Positions 23,211-34,518 of a stretch of DNA of 64,000 nt are shown in pieces. Below the pieces are notes generated by a model. It saw only the letters and a program-made list of their open reading frames with translations. It did not search any database and had not been told where the DNA came from. Source of the DNA: Vesta saturnalis (taxonomy: Eukaryota > Arthropoda > Insecta > Coleoptera > Lampyridae). A program made the position numbers and the translations under genes. The stretch is from NCBI GenBank assembly GCA_036346205.1, contig JARFJB010001910.1, positions 2,851,001 through 2,915,000 on the forward strand, in the 5' to 3' direction. Position 1 is the stretch's first letter; each line of letters begins with the position of its first letter.

Positions 23211-23584
23211 CACAATGTACTGTGGGAGCGGTTTGCGGAAAATGTCGATGTTTTTTAGTAGTACAGAGATATATACCGCTTCCGTAATTACGGAAGTTAG
23301 GTCTCTGATGGCTCTCTCGAGATCTTGGGTTGTTTGAAGATTGGGTGTAGGAAGGTTGTTGGAGATGTGTTCGGAGAATACATTCCAGTCTGCTTGTTCA
23401 CAATGTACTGTGGGAGCGGTTTGCGGGAAATGTCGATGTTTTTTAGTAGTACAGAGATATATACCGCTTCCGTAATTACGGAAGTTAGGTCTCTGATGGC
23501 TCTCTCGAGATCTTGGGTTGTTTGAAAATTGGGTGTAGGAAGGTTGTTGGAGATGTGTTCGGAGAATACATTCCAGTCTGCTTT
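23211..23584 (-). repeat. Tandem 188-bp duplication in the LINE reading frame
   Basis: The unit starting CACAATGTACTGTGGGAGCG at 23211 recurs at 23399, nearly identical to the 'ccagtctgctt' end. A more diverged partial unit begins near 23070, and a 'attgacgatagattcgtc' block repeats at 23033 and 23173. Because 188 is not a multiple of three, the duplication breaks the frame. Confidence 0.9.
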
Positions 23585-24165
23585 TGAAAAATCTTTAATG
23601 ACTGTGTATTGAGGAGGCGTAGGGGGAGCAGGACAAAATGAAGTTTTGACCAGTAGTGGTATGTGTTCTGATGTGATCATAGTGCTTAGAATGCGCTCAC
23701 GATCGAAATAGTGAGCTATAGGTTCGGAAACTATGATATGATCTACTATTGAGGCATCTAAATGTTCGAAGTATGTTGGCTGTCTATTGGCGATTCGCAA
23801 GAGCGGCAATTGCAACAGGGCGGATGATAGCCTGTTACTATTGCCATTACTTGCAGTGTCACCGAATTGGATGTGGCGGGCATTGAAATCCCCTATGATA
23901 ACTGCATTAGGGAGGCTGGAGGCGTAGATTAAAAGGTCATCGAATAGGGTGTTGTGCCCGGGCGGATTGTAGTATGAAATAAATACTATAAAAGTGGGAA
24001 AGTGTACCGTCGCAGCAACGCATTCGAGATGCTGTGGGTGCACAGGAAGTTGAAAAGGAGTTGATGGGAAGCAATTTTTAAGAGGGCGGTTCCTTGTTGG
24101 AGGATATCCATTTGGAGGGAGTTAAGGATTGGGTTGACGTATTACGGCGACCTTCATCCGGGATA
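23240..24165 (-). pseudogene. Jockey-like LINE: apurinic-type endonuclease domain
   Basis: Minus strand. 'LPNAVIIGDFNARHIQFGD' carries the catalytic GDFN motif, 'DHIIVSEPIAHYF' follows, and 'SEHIPLL' stands where SDHxP is usual (Asp to Glu). A frame runs from 24043 to 23297, with the true N-terminus ('ILQQGTAL', near 24100) one frame away. The domain nicks target DNA in active elements. The C-terminal end is scrambled by a local tandem duplication of 188 bp. Confidence 0.88.
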
Positions 24166-24500
24166 GGACACTCCTCAGCGGTATGCAATACCTCGAGGAT
24201 GGGTTATGGTGTGGGGAAAGCGGGTGTAAGGATCACGACAGGTACAGGTGGCTGGGCAGGTGTGGGTAAGTGGGCGGGTTTGTGTGGTTTTGTGGAGTCG
24301 GTGGAACGTGTAGAGATGCAGGAGTGTGTGGATGAGGTGGAAATGGACGAGGCGTTTGAATGGAATCATGTACGTGAGGATGGTGGTGGCGAGGCGAGGG
24401 TGTGTGCGTATGAGAGGGTTGTGTGTGCTGTGTATAGGTGTAGGTGGACAAGCGGTGTCGGGGTTGGGGATACAACCGTTACGGTAGCACGGTGGTGACC
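24166..24500 (-). other. Strand-biased GT-rich stretch upstream of the LINE endonuclease
   Basis: The plus strand is strongly enriched in G and T, so minus-strand frames read as Pro/His/Thr-rich peptides. It may be the low-complexity end of LINE ORF1 or the leader of ORF2. I cannot identify a domain. Confidence 0.4.
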
Positions 24501-25428
24501 GTGCTTAACCGTCGCGTTGTTGTTAATGTTTTGAGGTGTAAAAGAAATAAATTGTTTTAAAGGCCGGGTCTCCGTCAAGGTGCAGTCTCATACCCTGAGG
24601 AAAAAAGGCTTGGAAATCAGAGACCCAAATAGAAAAGGAGGAACCTATTGTTTTACCCGACGTCGATCATGTCATGACCGCTTCTTCGTATTATCTGTAT
24701 GCAGGCAGAGAAAGATCTAATTCCGAAGCAGCGAAGATCACGATGCCGGAACGATGAGCGTAAAAACTCTAAGTTCTTTTTTTGGAATTAAGAAATTTGT
24801 AATGTAAATCACAAGAGCTCTTACGCGAGAAGGGGCTTACGTATGACACCGAGGTTCGTACTGCCCTCCACACGGTGTTGCATGTAGTTGCTTTTAATAC
24901 CCAATCTGAAAATCGTACAGAACACTTCAGATACCGATATATAATAAAATTCCGATATATTATAAAATCAAAGTATACTTACCACTGCACGTCCCTAAAG
25001 ATTTTCTAATACTTTGCCACGTCAAAAACATTTTTCACATACAAAACACGTGTTACCCGCCTATGCACCAGACAAGCCAGCTTTGAAATTGAAGGGAAAA
25101 TTATTGTTCTGTTTACAAACACTGCTAGAATTGGTCAAATATACTCTCGCCCCGCGTTCACGATAGGCAAATGGGAAGAAAGAGTATACCTTATACAAGC
25201 AATAAATAAGGTTTGTGTATTTCAGGCAACAGTATGCAATAGAGGGTTAAGTAACCGTTATTAGTATAATTTTTTTTTAATTTTTAGCAGGGATTTTTAA
25301 TCAAATGAAAGTTGTTTAGTTGAGAGTGCTTCACTATTGTTTTGTTTTATTCAGATTCTGGATCTGTGGCCTAAGGACATTTTGGTTTTAAATTTAAACC
25401 AGCCACTGCATAGAACCGGTGAATCACG
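24501..25428. other. Unassigned sequence
   Basis: Minus-strand text near 24620-24540 ('FFPQGMRLHLDGDPAFK') is open and could be LINE ORF1, but no motif confirms it. The remainder is AT-rich without recognisable content. Confidence 0.35.
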
Positions 25429-25713
25429 TTGTGCTTATTAGGTGCTTTGCGCTTATTTGATTTTGATTATTTAGAATTTAGAGAAATTCCAAATTTACCA
25501 AATGAAGTTAAATCAAATTTAGCAAATTTGTGTTTCGAAGATTTCTGGTTTAGTATTACAGACTTGAAAAGTGTTGCAGGTTATATACTGTATCCACATT
25601 TGTCACAATTCATCCATAACATTCTTTGCTTTCCTCACTCGAGTGCTGTTGCAGAAAAAGTATTTTCTCAGTTAAATTTAATTAAGACAGTTGAGAAACA
25701 TCATGGGCTCTAA
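25429..25713 (+). pseudogene. hAT transposase C-terminal dimerisation fragment
   Basis: The frame 'FCFPHSSAVAEKVFSQLNLIK'-like (25615-25690; shown here in part as SSAVAEKVFSQLNLIK) is the hATC dimerisation signature, in which a small Ser/Ala-rich turn precedes ER(V/L)FS. The preceding residues 'YLEFREIPNLPNEVKSNLA' fit the upstream part of the same domain. The catalytic core is absent. No terminal repeats were found around it. Confidence 0.75.
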
Positions 25714-25919
25714 CAAAACATAATGAAAATTTAAATGCAAAATAAAATTTGTTTTTCTTATATTTTTTTAAATTCAAATTTCCCGCTTAAATGGACTACT
25801 TTTTTTAGTACTATTTGCAATTGCTAGTACAATTCACAAATTTAATAAAAATTTGAAGTACAATTTTCATTCACAAGTAGTACTTGGCACCACTGGACTC
25901 TGCTATACAGTTATACAAG
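25714..25919. other. AT-rich spacer
   Basis: Nothing is recognised between the hAT fragment and the short-word repeats. Confidence 0.4.
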
Positions 25920-26310
25920 AATGCGTAATACGCAATGTGCAATACGAAATATGTAATACCCCAGACAATATACGATACGAAAAGCGCAATTCGTAATACC
26001 TAGTGTTCAGTACGAAATGCATGCACTATGTGCGATGCGTAATGTGCAATATTCAAAACTATACGCAATTGCGTATTAGGTACTGCAATCATATGTTTTC
26101 AAGAGAAATTGACAGTTGCTAACTGAGAATTTGAAGTTGTAAAATTCACAATCATAACTGTGAATTTTAAAGTTCGCAGTTAATTATCGTAAATTCACAG
26201 ATGTTAACTGTAAATTAACAGTTAATAACTGTGAATAGTTATTAATTGTAAATCCACAGTTTAAATTTCACAGTTATAACTGTAAATTTACAGTTAGTGT
26301 CCGTAAATTA
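25920..26310. repeat. Two short-word arrays: 'cgcaatacg' and 'aactgtaaatt'
   Basis: From 25920 to 26080, words such as 'gcaatacg', 'gtaatac' and 'gtgcaata' recur every 10-20 bp. From 26110 to 26310, 'taactgtgaattt', 'aactgtaaattaacag' and 'acagttataactgtaaatt' recur on both strands, giving many overlapping small palindromes. The second array resembles 19388-19500. Confidence 0.75.
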
Positions 26311-26694
26311 TAGTAAAACACGTATGGTGATGCTTCTACGCGTTCGTACGATACTGCACACTATTTTCAACAAATTAATTAACTAGAAGTACCTATCACG
26401 CAAATCTGAGAACCGTTTCACATTTATACTTGAATGTCTTGAAAACTAATGGGAAATTGCAATAATCCGTGCTATACCCACATGTTCTTAATTTTAGAGC
26501 AGAGTCAAAGGCGAGACACATATCAGGACAATCACTGTTAACCGACTATTGACTTGCTTAATATTTGCGAGAATTGTTCAAACAACTTAAAATATTACAT
26601 GCATTGAGTGCTTAGGGTGCAATGTATCACCATAGCTACGTTACCTCGTTAGTCCTTTAACTCCATGTATTCAACGAATACCTTCCTATCAGCC
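26311..26694. other. Unassigned sequence
   Basis: There is no open frame of note and no repeat recognised. Confidence 0.35.
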
Positions 26695-27310
26695 CATTCG
26701 GCTTCAATCCTAACCGAACGTACCACGATCCCTTGTTGAAGCTACTTACAGGGACCACTAGAGCATTCATTCATAAGCAATGCAAAATAGCTGTGTTTCT
26801 GGATATTAAGCAAACATTTCACAGGGCCTGGCACGCCGGTTTCCTTGACAAGATCGGTAACCTACACATCCTAAAAATCCCTGATTATTCTCCAAATTTC
26901 TACTCTCGTACCTGACTAATCGGTCAGTGCGAGTCAAAGTACGCAACACCTTTTCCTATCCATTCCAACCCACAGTAGGCGTGCCTCAAGGTTCTCGCCT
27001 TATAAAACCCTCCACACTCCAACCAAAACATCATCAATCCTCTTCCGACATCCTAACTACCACGAAGACATATTTCCCAACCGTAATGTTCCCGTAACGC
27101 TTAACAACAAAAAACTGACACTGAAAAAAGAAGCCACTTACTTAGAAATCCTTTTCGCCAAAACCCTAAACTGCCTCCCCGACTTACAAAAGAACACTAG
27201 ACAGGAAACCGAGCAAACCTACTGGTCGCCCTCTAAGGTCGAATCATATGTTGCCACTACAAAACACTCGCCCTGTTATGGATTTCCGGGCACCCATATA
27301 CACAAACATA
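26695..27310 (+). pseudogene. Jockey-like LINE reverse transcriptase fragment
   Basis: Plus strand. 'NRTYHDPLLKLLTGTTRAF' and 'CKIAVFLDIKQTFHRAWH' (RT motif with the first catalytic Asp) are followed, across several stops and frameshifts, by 'LNNKKLTLKKEATYLEI', which is typical of the region after the YxDD box. The first 80 bp are about 90 % identical to the end of the minus-strand piece at 22200-22330, so both belong to one family. The YxDD box itself has been lost. Confidence 0.8.
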
Positions 27311-27829
27311 ACACCGAATCACCTCTCCTCCATCATCTCTTGTGAACGCTAAATACTTATACTTATACGTATACGTATACACAGGCTACCGTTCAGATAC
27401 CCTAATCATCTCACAATACAGTACACAAACATACCACCCATCACAAATAGAATACAAACATTTTTTAGAAACACAAAATTCAAGCAACACCAACAGCAGA
27501 AGATTGACCAGAACTAAAGAGAAAAAGGACTCCTGAATAGTTCACTAAAAAGCATTAGGATAAGCTTATAATAAGTAAACCACTAATAAAAGCATGAGCA
27601 ATCTAAAAAACACTCCATGTTCTTTTGTACGTTTGTATGAGTTCATTAAGCCCAAAATATAGCTTAAAGAAAAAGTACCGGTCATACCGTCAAGCCCCTG
27701 AATCTGATTTTCACATGTAGCACAGATATTCAAAATAATCTGAATTGAAAGCAATTTGTATGATATTGTGAGTAGAATGGGCCCCGTACAGAACAAAATG
27801 GAGTGAAGGTAAGCCACGCCCAGCCTGAA
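27311..27829. other. Unassigned sequence with a short 'tatacgtatac' run
   Basis: A small run of 'acttatacgtatacgtatac' lies near 27360. Two short open frames (27342-27536 plus, 27566-27817 minus) carry no motif. Confidence 0.35.
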
Positions 27830-28090
27830 CAGGACAAAATGGGATGGGGGGGTCTGTGGGTGGGGTCGGCTTCTTTTCAGGGGCGTTTTTAACTCCTTTG
27901 CTGAATTTTAACCCATAATTACGGTCCTTTTGGCAATATTAAGAGCCTATTTGGCGGTCTAACCCTTGCTTAAGGATATTGGATGCCCCTAGGGTGTGGC
28001 TTAGCGGCAATTTTGACAGGGTTAAGAGGGGGTTACGACCAGATAAGGCCCTTATGGCTTCATTAAGGTGGGCCTCGCCCATTTCTTTAC

Positions 28091-28249
28091 CTGATTGGTT
28101 GTACGTAGGCGAGGCTAAGACTAGGCCATACGCATCCTTTCACCTGATTGGTTGTGCTAGTGCCCACCCCCGGCTTCTGATTGGCCCTTAGACCCACTAC
28201 TCAGCAGCTGTGCTCTGATTGGAGGACTACGTCTCTGCATTCTGATTGG
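28091..28249 (-). promoter_or_regulatory. Five CTGATTGG (inverted CCAAT) boxes
   Basis: CTGATTGG occurs at 28091, 28144, 28177, 28215 and 28242, all in the same orientation, within 159 bp. On the opposite strand each is CCAATCAG, the preferred NF-Y core. This is seen directly; a promoter role is inference. It could equally be a decayed short repeat within the foldback arm. Confidence 0.5.
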
Positions 28250-28256
28250 TTATGGC

Positions 28257-28985
28257 GGGAAATTTGAATTTGTATTCTAATAAGGTGGCCTTGATGTTAA
28301 CCTGTAATACAGGTTCATGGATGCGCAACTTGTTCTCGGGGCTTCGCCCCCTTGTCCAACAACTTGCTTTCGAGGCGTCGCCTCTGGCCCCCTTGGAGTG
28401 AAATTTGAATTTGTATTTAAGTCTTTACATTCTAATTGTTAATTGCGAGAAATTTGAACTTGTATTCTAATAAGGGGGCCTAATGCTAACTTATAAGATG
28501 GGTGTAGGGCTTCGCAACTTGCTTTAGGGTTTTAGCCCCCTTGCCCCAAAATTTGAATTTGTTTGTGGCGCCATCTGGATATGGACTAAGGATTGTTTTC
28601 GGTTTGGTTATGCGGTGAATTTGAATTTGTATTCTAATAAGGGGCCCTAATTCTACCTTGTTCGGTGGTCTTCGTCCATTGTCGTGAACCCCTTGGAGGG
28701 AAATTTGAAATTATATTCTAATAATGGGCCGTAAGGTTAGCTTGCAAGACAGGTGTAGGGCTTCGCAACTTGCTGTCGGGACTTCGCCCCCCCCCTGTCC
28801 TGAGCCCTAGATGTGAAACCTGAATTTGTATTTAAGTCTCTACAGTTTATGGACGGAAATTTGAATATGTATTCTAATAAGTGGGGCCATAAAATTTGTA
28901 AGACAGATATAGGGCTTCGCAACTCGCTCTCGGGCCTTCGTCCCCTTGGCTGAAAATCTGAACTTTGAAGATAAGGCTAACCGAC
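28257..28985 (+). repeat. Tandem foldback units with conserved GC hairpin
   Basis: The string 'aaatttgaatttgtattcta' followed by 'ataagg' starts units near 28259, 28449, 28615, 28702 and 28857. It alternates with 'aaatttgaatttgtattta' variants. Each unit carries 'gggcttcgcaacttgct' and a short GC hairpin such as GGGGCTTCGCCCC (28338) or GAGGCGTCGCCTC (28372). The spacing is irregular and identity moderate. Confidence 0.8.
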
Positions 28986-29221
28986 ACTCAGAGCTAGTAC
29001 TCTCCCTAAACGTGAGGGCACAGGCGGGAGAAAACAGTCAAACATCAACAAATCAATCTCAACCAATTCAATCTCAATCAATCAAATCATAACTTACAGG
29101 TTGCAAAAATCAGCTTACAATTCAAAAATACAGGTCTGGCGTAACATACAGTTTGTTAAAATCAATCACAATTCAAAAATACATGAGATAACCTTCGACA
29201 TTACTGTCAATATACGAACAC

Positions 29222-29970
29222 CAAATTAGCATGTAACACTTACCGCGTTTTGCATACAGTACTAAAAATACGTTTCACTGTTAACTGATAAAAATACCTA
29301 TACAATAAAGGTTATAACCAAACTAGAAATCAGATCACTATATTATTTTACATACAAGGAATGCCTTATTGTAAATACCTACGCCAAAAGGGCCCTAGAT
29401 TTATAAGCAAGCTTGAACGCACAATTTCGTTTTTGAAAATGGATAAATGTCCGAGGGCAAATAAACAAGCTAACCTCCATTTTCAATTTTGATAATACAC
29501 GATGATTTGAAACTAACACCGATTTCGATTCTTAAGGCAGCTATAGGACTGTGTTTTATTTTACACTACGCTTATCACTATCATTAGACAGTAATAATAA
29601 TAATAATATCACTCAAATTCGGAAATACCTCTGACTAAAAAGGCCCTAGCTTTTATAAACAGGTTTGAACGCACTATTTCGTTTTGAAAACGGTCAAACT
29701 CCCCAGGGGTAAATTAACAAGTTTCATTTACAATTTTGGTAATACACACGTGATTTGAAACCAACACCGGTTTCATTGCGTAAGACAACTATAGGCCTCT
29801 GTGTTTTATTTTACCCAACGCATTATCATTAGCCAACCATAATAACAATACCGCCAGTCAAATTAGCGTGTAACAGTATTGTTGAGTTTTGCATACAGTG
29901 ATAAAAATACGTTTTACAACTAAAGCATTAAAAAAAATAGCTTATACAACAACAGGTATAACCAAACTTG
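29222..29970 (+). repeat. Nested A-B-B'-A' direct repeats
   Basis: Block A (29222-29335, 'aaattagcatgtaacac...cataaccaaac'-type text) recurs at 29859-29970. Block B (29377-29585, including 'ggccctag', 'tttgaacgca', 'caatttcgttt' and 'tgtgttttattttac') recurs at 29622-29835. All copies are in the same orientation and clearly diverged. No coding content. Confidence 0.75.
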
Positions 29971-30539
29971 AAATCAAGGCTCTAACAATTAAATAAAGTA
30001 AATAAAATATGTGTTAGGGTTAAAATGAAAAACGATCACTTACCGTGGTTGCTGCTGATAATCGTATTGGGAGAACGCATTGACACGGTCACACTCACAG
30101 AACACTCAATTTCTGCGGCGTGTTTATAACTGAATAATATAAAAGTATTTAGAGGCCTCCGGTAATTATTGGCATAAAGTAATTATTTTCAATTATTTTC
30201 AAATTGTATTATTTTACGCTGATAACCATGGTGAAAATAAAAAAGCCATAAATTGACAATCACATTGTACATTCTGAACAGAAGTTGTCTTATGTCATCC
30301 TACGCTAAGGAAAAAACTTGGGGAGGTGTTTATGTTTTTAAATTTCAAAGAGGTCGTTTATAAATTGTGCTCATTGTTATTTGCTCGAATTAACAGTGCC
30401 TTTTTTACATTCAGACAAATGTTACATGCTAGAACGGTATATTTACTGTCGTAAAAAGTCCGAAAAGGCTCGTAAACGTTACATCTGAAGTACATTTTGA
30501 TTTTGTAACGTAGACGTAAATCGGACGAGAATACTTCTG
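29971..30539. other. Unassigned sequence
   Basis: This is AT-rich and contains an 82-codon minus-strand frame (30358-30606) without a motif. Nothing else is seen. Confidence 0.35.
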
Positions 30540-31090
30540 CTAAAGCTAGAGTTACACAGCAGTTTATAATTAGTAAAACCACTGAAATTGAAGCGTTAGC
30601 ATACACCGAAACCTACCCTAATAACCCAATGAATGATTTATTACGTGAAACTGGATTATGTTTGGGAACCATTCGTAACATTTAAAGAAGCACACATTTC
30701 TACTGTATAAATACAGGCTTACGAAATCCCTGTTACCAGGTGATCCAGAGAGGCGAACGATTTTTTTCAATGATTTATTCATCAAATGGCACCTTGGGAC
30801 CCAAGAAAACCCAGTACTGACGCGCCATTCTAATCTTCGAAGATGTATAAGTATAGTTTGATTGGATCTACAAATATCGTTCCCGTAGATAACAATGTGC
30901 GTGGTACATTGAGATGCACCCATGGCGCCCCTGCCCGTAATTTTCAACAAGTTGTTAATTTATTAGAAGAATATTTTTAATAACCGACAGTTAGCAACAG
31001 TCATAAGCGTTGGCCTTCTCGCTCGTCAGACCTTGATCACTATATTGATCGTAGAACCATTTAGGACACTAGGCGCGTTTGCAAACACGC
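30540..31090 (+). pseudogene. Strongly decayed mariner-like transposase
   Basis: Plus strand, in several frames. 'YTETYPNNPMNDLLRETG' resembles the N-terminal helix-turn-helix (YxxxFP...LRETG). 'ENPVLTRHSNLRRC' resembles the segment after the first Asp, and 'APARNFQQVVNLLEEYF' the second-Asp helix. 'AWPSRSSDLDHY' near 31010 resembles the third-Asp motif W-P-x-R-S-P-D-L. The order is correct, which supports the call. Substitutions and stops are numerous, so it is old. Confidence 0.55.
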
Positions 31091-34000
31091 TCAAAAATTC
31101 AAGGAACAGAGAGACAGTTACGTGCATTTACTTTAACATTTTTCACATACTTTAAAGTGTATAAAATGTACTTATACAAATAATCAGTTATTTCTTAAAT
31201 CACACTGACCTCAGTGGAACTCAAAAATATGTCCTTTTTCCCGTACTGTAGGATAGTATGATATAAGATAACTTTTGCTGCGAACGTAAATTGTTCCATC
31301 GATTGGAATTATTGCACACGAAGTGTTCCTTTACAAAAAAAAGTACATTATTATTGATATTTCGACAACGTGAACGCCAATTGCTTTCCTATTTCAACCA
31401 TGGTATCAGCGTAAAATAATACACTAGTTTGCATGTTTGATCGATTTCGTAGCTGCATTAATAAGAAAGTAATAGCGCCGACTTAAGTCTAAATGTTCTT
31501 TTATAAACCATTTGTTATACAACAAAAATACGTCCACATTATATTTTCATACAAATTTTCGGTCTCATGGAAATGAGTTAATCAGAATGTCCTGGCATAA
31601 CTATGGATGGTACATGCAACGTTCCAATAGTTTGTTTAAAAGAGATTTAGGAAATTGGTAAAGTAGCAGAACTGGTGTGATTTCCTTTATTCTAACTCTA
31701 AAGTAGTCTGCAATCGTTATCACTTGTGATCTGATTTCAACCAAAAATTATTTTACTGTCAAGTACCCCGCAGTTGTACGTATTTGCTGGTTGCTGGTTT
31801 GGCAAAGCGTTAAATAATATACATAGATTTTTTTACGAATGTACCTACGTACTAATTTTTTAAAAACTATTATCATTTACTGAAGACCATATCTGTAATT
31901 GTTATCGAAACACAAAAGTATTTTAATTATGAGTAATAATCACAAAAGTTTGCATGTTCATGCCTATATACATGAATATGTAATTATCAGTGGCGTCTAG
32001 ATATTTGATTACCTATAGTTGCATAAAAATGACGTAGATTTTGCTAGATAAATTTTAGATGCATCCTTAGAAATCTTTAATGTGAGTTATATTTCGAGTA
32101 TTAAGAACACTTCCAATGTCTTTTTGCATTTTATTTGTTAAAAAATCTTTTCATGTAACGCCAGTGTCTTTAAAAATATATTATTTATAAAATTTTCTTT
32201 AAATTGAGCCTATAAGATGCAGAAGACTGTCTTTTAAACCTAAATATATCAGAATTTAAACTAATTCTTTTAAAACAATGAAATTTACGTTTCATATATT
32301 ATGCGATACCTAGCGTTAGAAGTAGATCCTGTACATATTCATCTTATAAACTGTTAAAATGTATTATATACAGGGTTACCAGAGATACCATTAGAGATAT
32401 CAAAACCAATTTTGGTGTGGTAATACACGATCATTGGACTTAAATTCTAAAAATATTTAGGTATATATAGGGTGAACGACAAAAATATGCCAACTCAAAC
32501 CTGTGTTTTTTTTAATGGAACACCCTGCATGTTTTTGCATTTTTGGATTCACTGTTACATTTAGAATAAACGTATAGAAATTTGTATCTGTATCACTAAC
32601 CATTCTGCAGATATCGTCACTTTAGTACCAAAATAGAGTTAACTTTGATACCACGATGCGAGCGTTGTCACCACGATTTTGTAAATCTGTTTATACCACC
32701 GACTATTAATAATAGTCTACTAACAAACAAACTGGGAAATTTTTCGAAACCGTGAAACTATACACGAAATGTAACTTTTCTCAGTTTTTCCAAATGCTAT
32801 ATATTTTTTCACATTTCGATTCCCGTGAAAAGTAGATACTAATTGATAATATGTTTCATAGCCATACGACGGACCCTTCTTGAGATATTGACGCTTTATT
32901 TGAAAATATTGACATACAGAAGAACAAATAAAACAACATCCAGAGCAAATAAGAAAATACGAACGCCAAATAAATTCTTTAACTGATAGAAAAACTTAAT
33001 TAATAACTAAACAATAAAATAATTCTTTTCACCTAAAAATAAGTTGAACAACACAGTAGACGCCCAGCCTGTATATCTATTATTTGCAAATTAAAAAAAA
33101 GTGTAGGATTTATAGAATTTAATAAAGCAACTGTAACTTTTATTTAGAGTTAGTTTTGGTTTCTTCACGAAAATGTCATTCGAGTAAGGCTAAACGCTCA
33201 CATTGAATCCTTCCATAAGTTTAAGCTATTCTATTGGTCAGTTCGATAATATGTATTGCTTAAAACAATTATAAAAATAGTTTTGTAGAGAGCCTCAAGT
33301 TCATAAGTCAAGAATTAGAGCGTAGCTGCTCGCGAAGTAGTTAAAGGTGATTGCGGGCTATCTTGGTCAATGAGGGGTTACGATATAAGTTTAAAATTAT
33401 CGTACAGTAATAATTATTTTTTCTTTTTTCAGCAGTTTTATTTTTATGGTTGAGTGTTTGAGGGGATAATAACACATCGGGTATGACATGTACGAACTGG
33501 TTAACAAATACCGATATTTAACGGATATTAAAGTGAAAGGCGGTAACAGTCCCTTGCTCTTTTTGTAAATAGATGACGTCACACCTATAGTTAAAGAATT
33601 ATTACGCAATGAATCGAAAGAACAGATACTCGTACAAATATAATTATAACAAATGATACTAGAGAAATATTGATTAAAACATAGTTCAGAAACTTTAAAA
33701 AAGTTACCTATTTTGGCCAACTACCCACTACCAGGCTCCTTCAAATATTGTGTAGTTGACAAAAGTAAAAAAAAACAACTTGTGACTTCTTCTGTCCGCG
33801 CGCTCTAAATATGTAAATTATAGTAATTTAGAAACGAACAGCAACTCCAATTGAAAAAAAAAGAAACAAAACTTGTGGTGCTGTCACCACGTTTGTAATG
33901 TAAGTTAAGTGATTTTGAAACGAACGGCAACCTCAATTGTTAACAATAACATAAAGAAATAAACAATATTTAAAAAAATTATCATTCTTGAACCTTTTCC

Positions 34001-34360
34001 TAGTCAGAACAAAATTTACCATTCCCCTATTCTTATAGGTCCATCTTCTTATTGTTTTCAAAATCTTAAATCTTCATTGGTTTATACCAATTTACACCTT
34101 TCTGGTGTAATGGGTAAATAGGTAGTAAAATTTAAGACCAGCTTTTTAGAATACATACCTTGCATTAAAAACGAGCCTGCTTTCGGGCTAATCACCTTTT
34201 GGAAACAGACTGTTCTTTTAACTCTAATTAATTTTTAGAGATTTACACATTTGCGATAAAGGGGTAAAGCTTAATTTATTAGAATCAAGGAAAATTATTA
34301 CATATTATAAAAATAATTTACTATGTACTATTATGGTATGGATTTACATGAATATAATAA
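31091..34360. other. Long AT-rich region without recognised genes
   Basis: There is no convincing coding sequence. 'atatacagggttaccagag' (32370) and 'atatagggtgaacgac' (32467) look like mariner-type outer ends, and 'aatggaacaccctgcatg' lies at 32514, but I could not match a full pair of inverted ends. A 107-codon minus frame at 33397-33720 has no motif. Confidence 0.4.
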
Positions 34361-34518
34361 ATAAATTAAAAATTATTATTAATTTTATTAAATACATAAA
34401 TAACAAGTTTACCTCGAGTAGGATTTGAACCTACGACTTGTACTTTACTAGGTTCAAATCCTACTCGAGGTAAACTTTTTATTTATGTATTTAATAAAAT
34501 TAATAATAATTTTTAATT
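34361..34518. repeat. Palindrome of about 70-bp arms with tRNA T-arm-like core
   Basis: The left arm (34361-34432) and right arm (34450-34518) are near-perfect inverted copies around an 18-bp loop. The inner part of each arm holds GGTTCAAATCC, a match to the pol III B-box and tRNA T-loop, followed by TACTCGAGGTA as in an acceptor stem. On the minus strand the T stem is a perfect GTAGG/CCTAC. No 5' tRNA half or A-box is present, so this is not a tRNA gene. Confidence 0.85.

Larger units (their letters stand above)
27830..29200 (+). repeat. Arm of a foldback-family element
   Basis: The order of blocks follows the outer-to-inner order of the foldback element at 39423. A GT-rich outer part has 'ggtccttttgg' (27925; also 39960), hairpin-bearing units follow, and then comes the 'caatctcaatcaatcaa' and 'cttacagg/cagtttg' part (29040-29170; also 40565-40690). 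Matching units in inverted orientation lie at 35160-35720. Ends and target duplications could not be fixed. Confidence 0.6.

Noticed and set aside
25920..26310. CRISPR-like array
   Set aside because: Units are short, irregular and AT-rich with no constant repeat or unique spacers, and the genome is eukaryotic.
32365..33080. Mariner-like element suggested by 'tatacagggt' and 'cctgtatat' strings
   Set aside because: The sequences next to these ends do not match as inverted repeats beyond about eight bases.
34405..34480. tRNA gene
   Set aside because: Only a T-arm and acceptor 3' side are present. There is no A-box, D-arm or anticodon arm.
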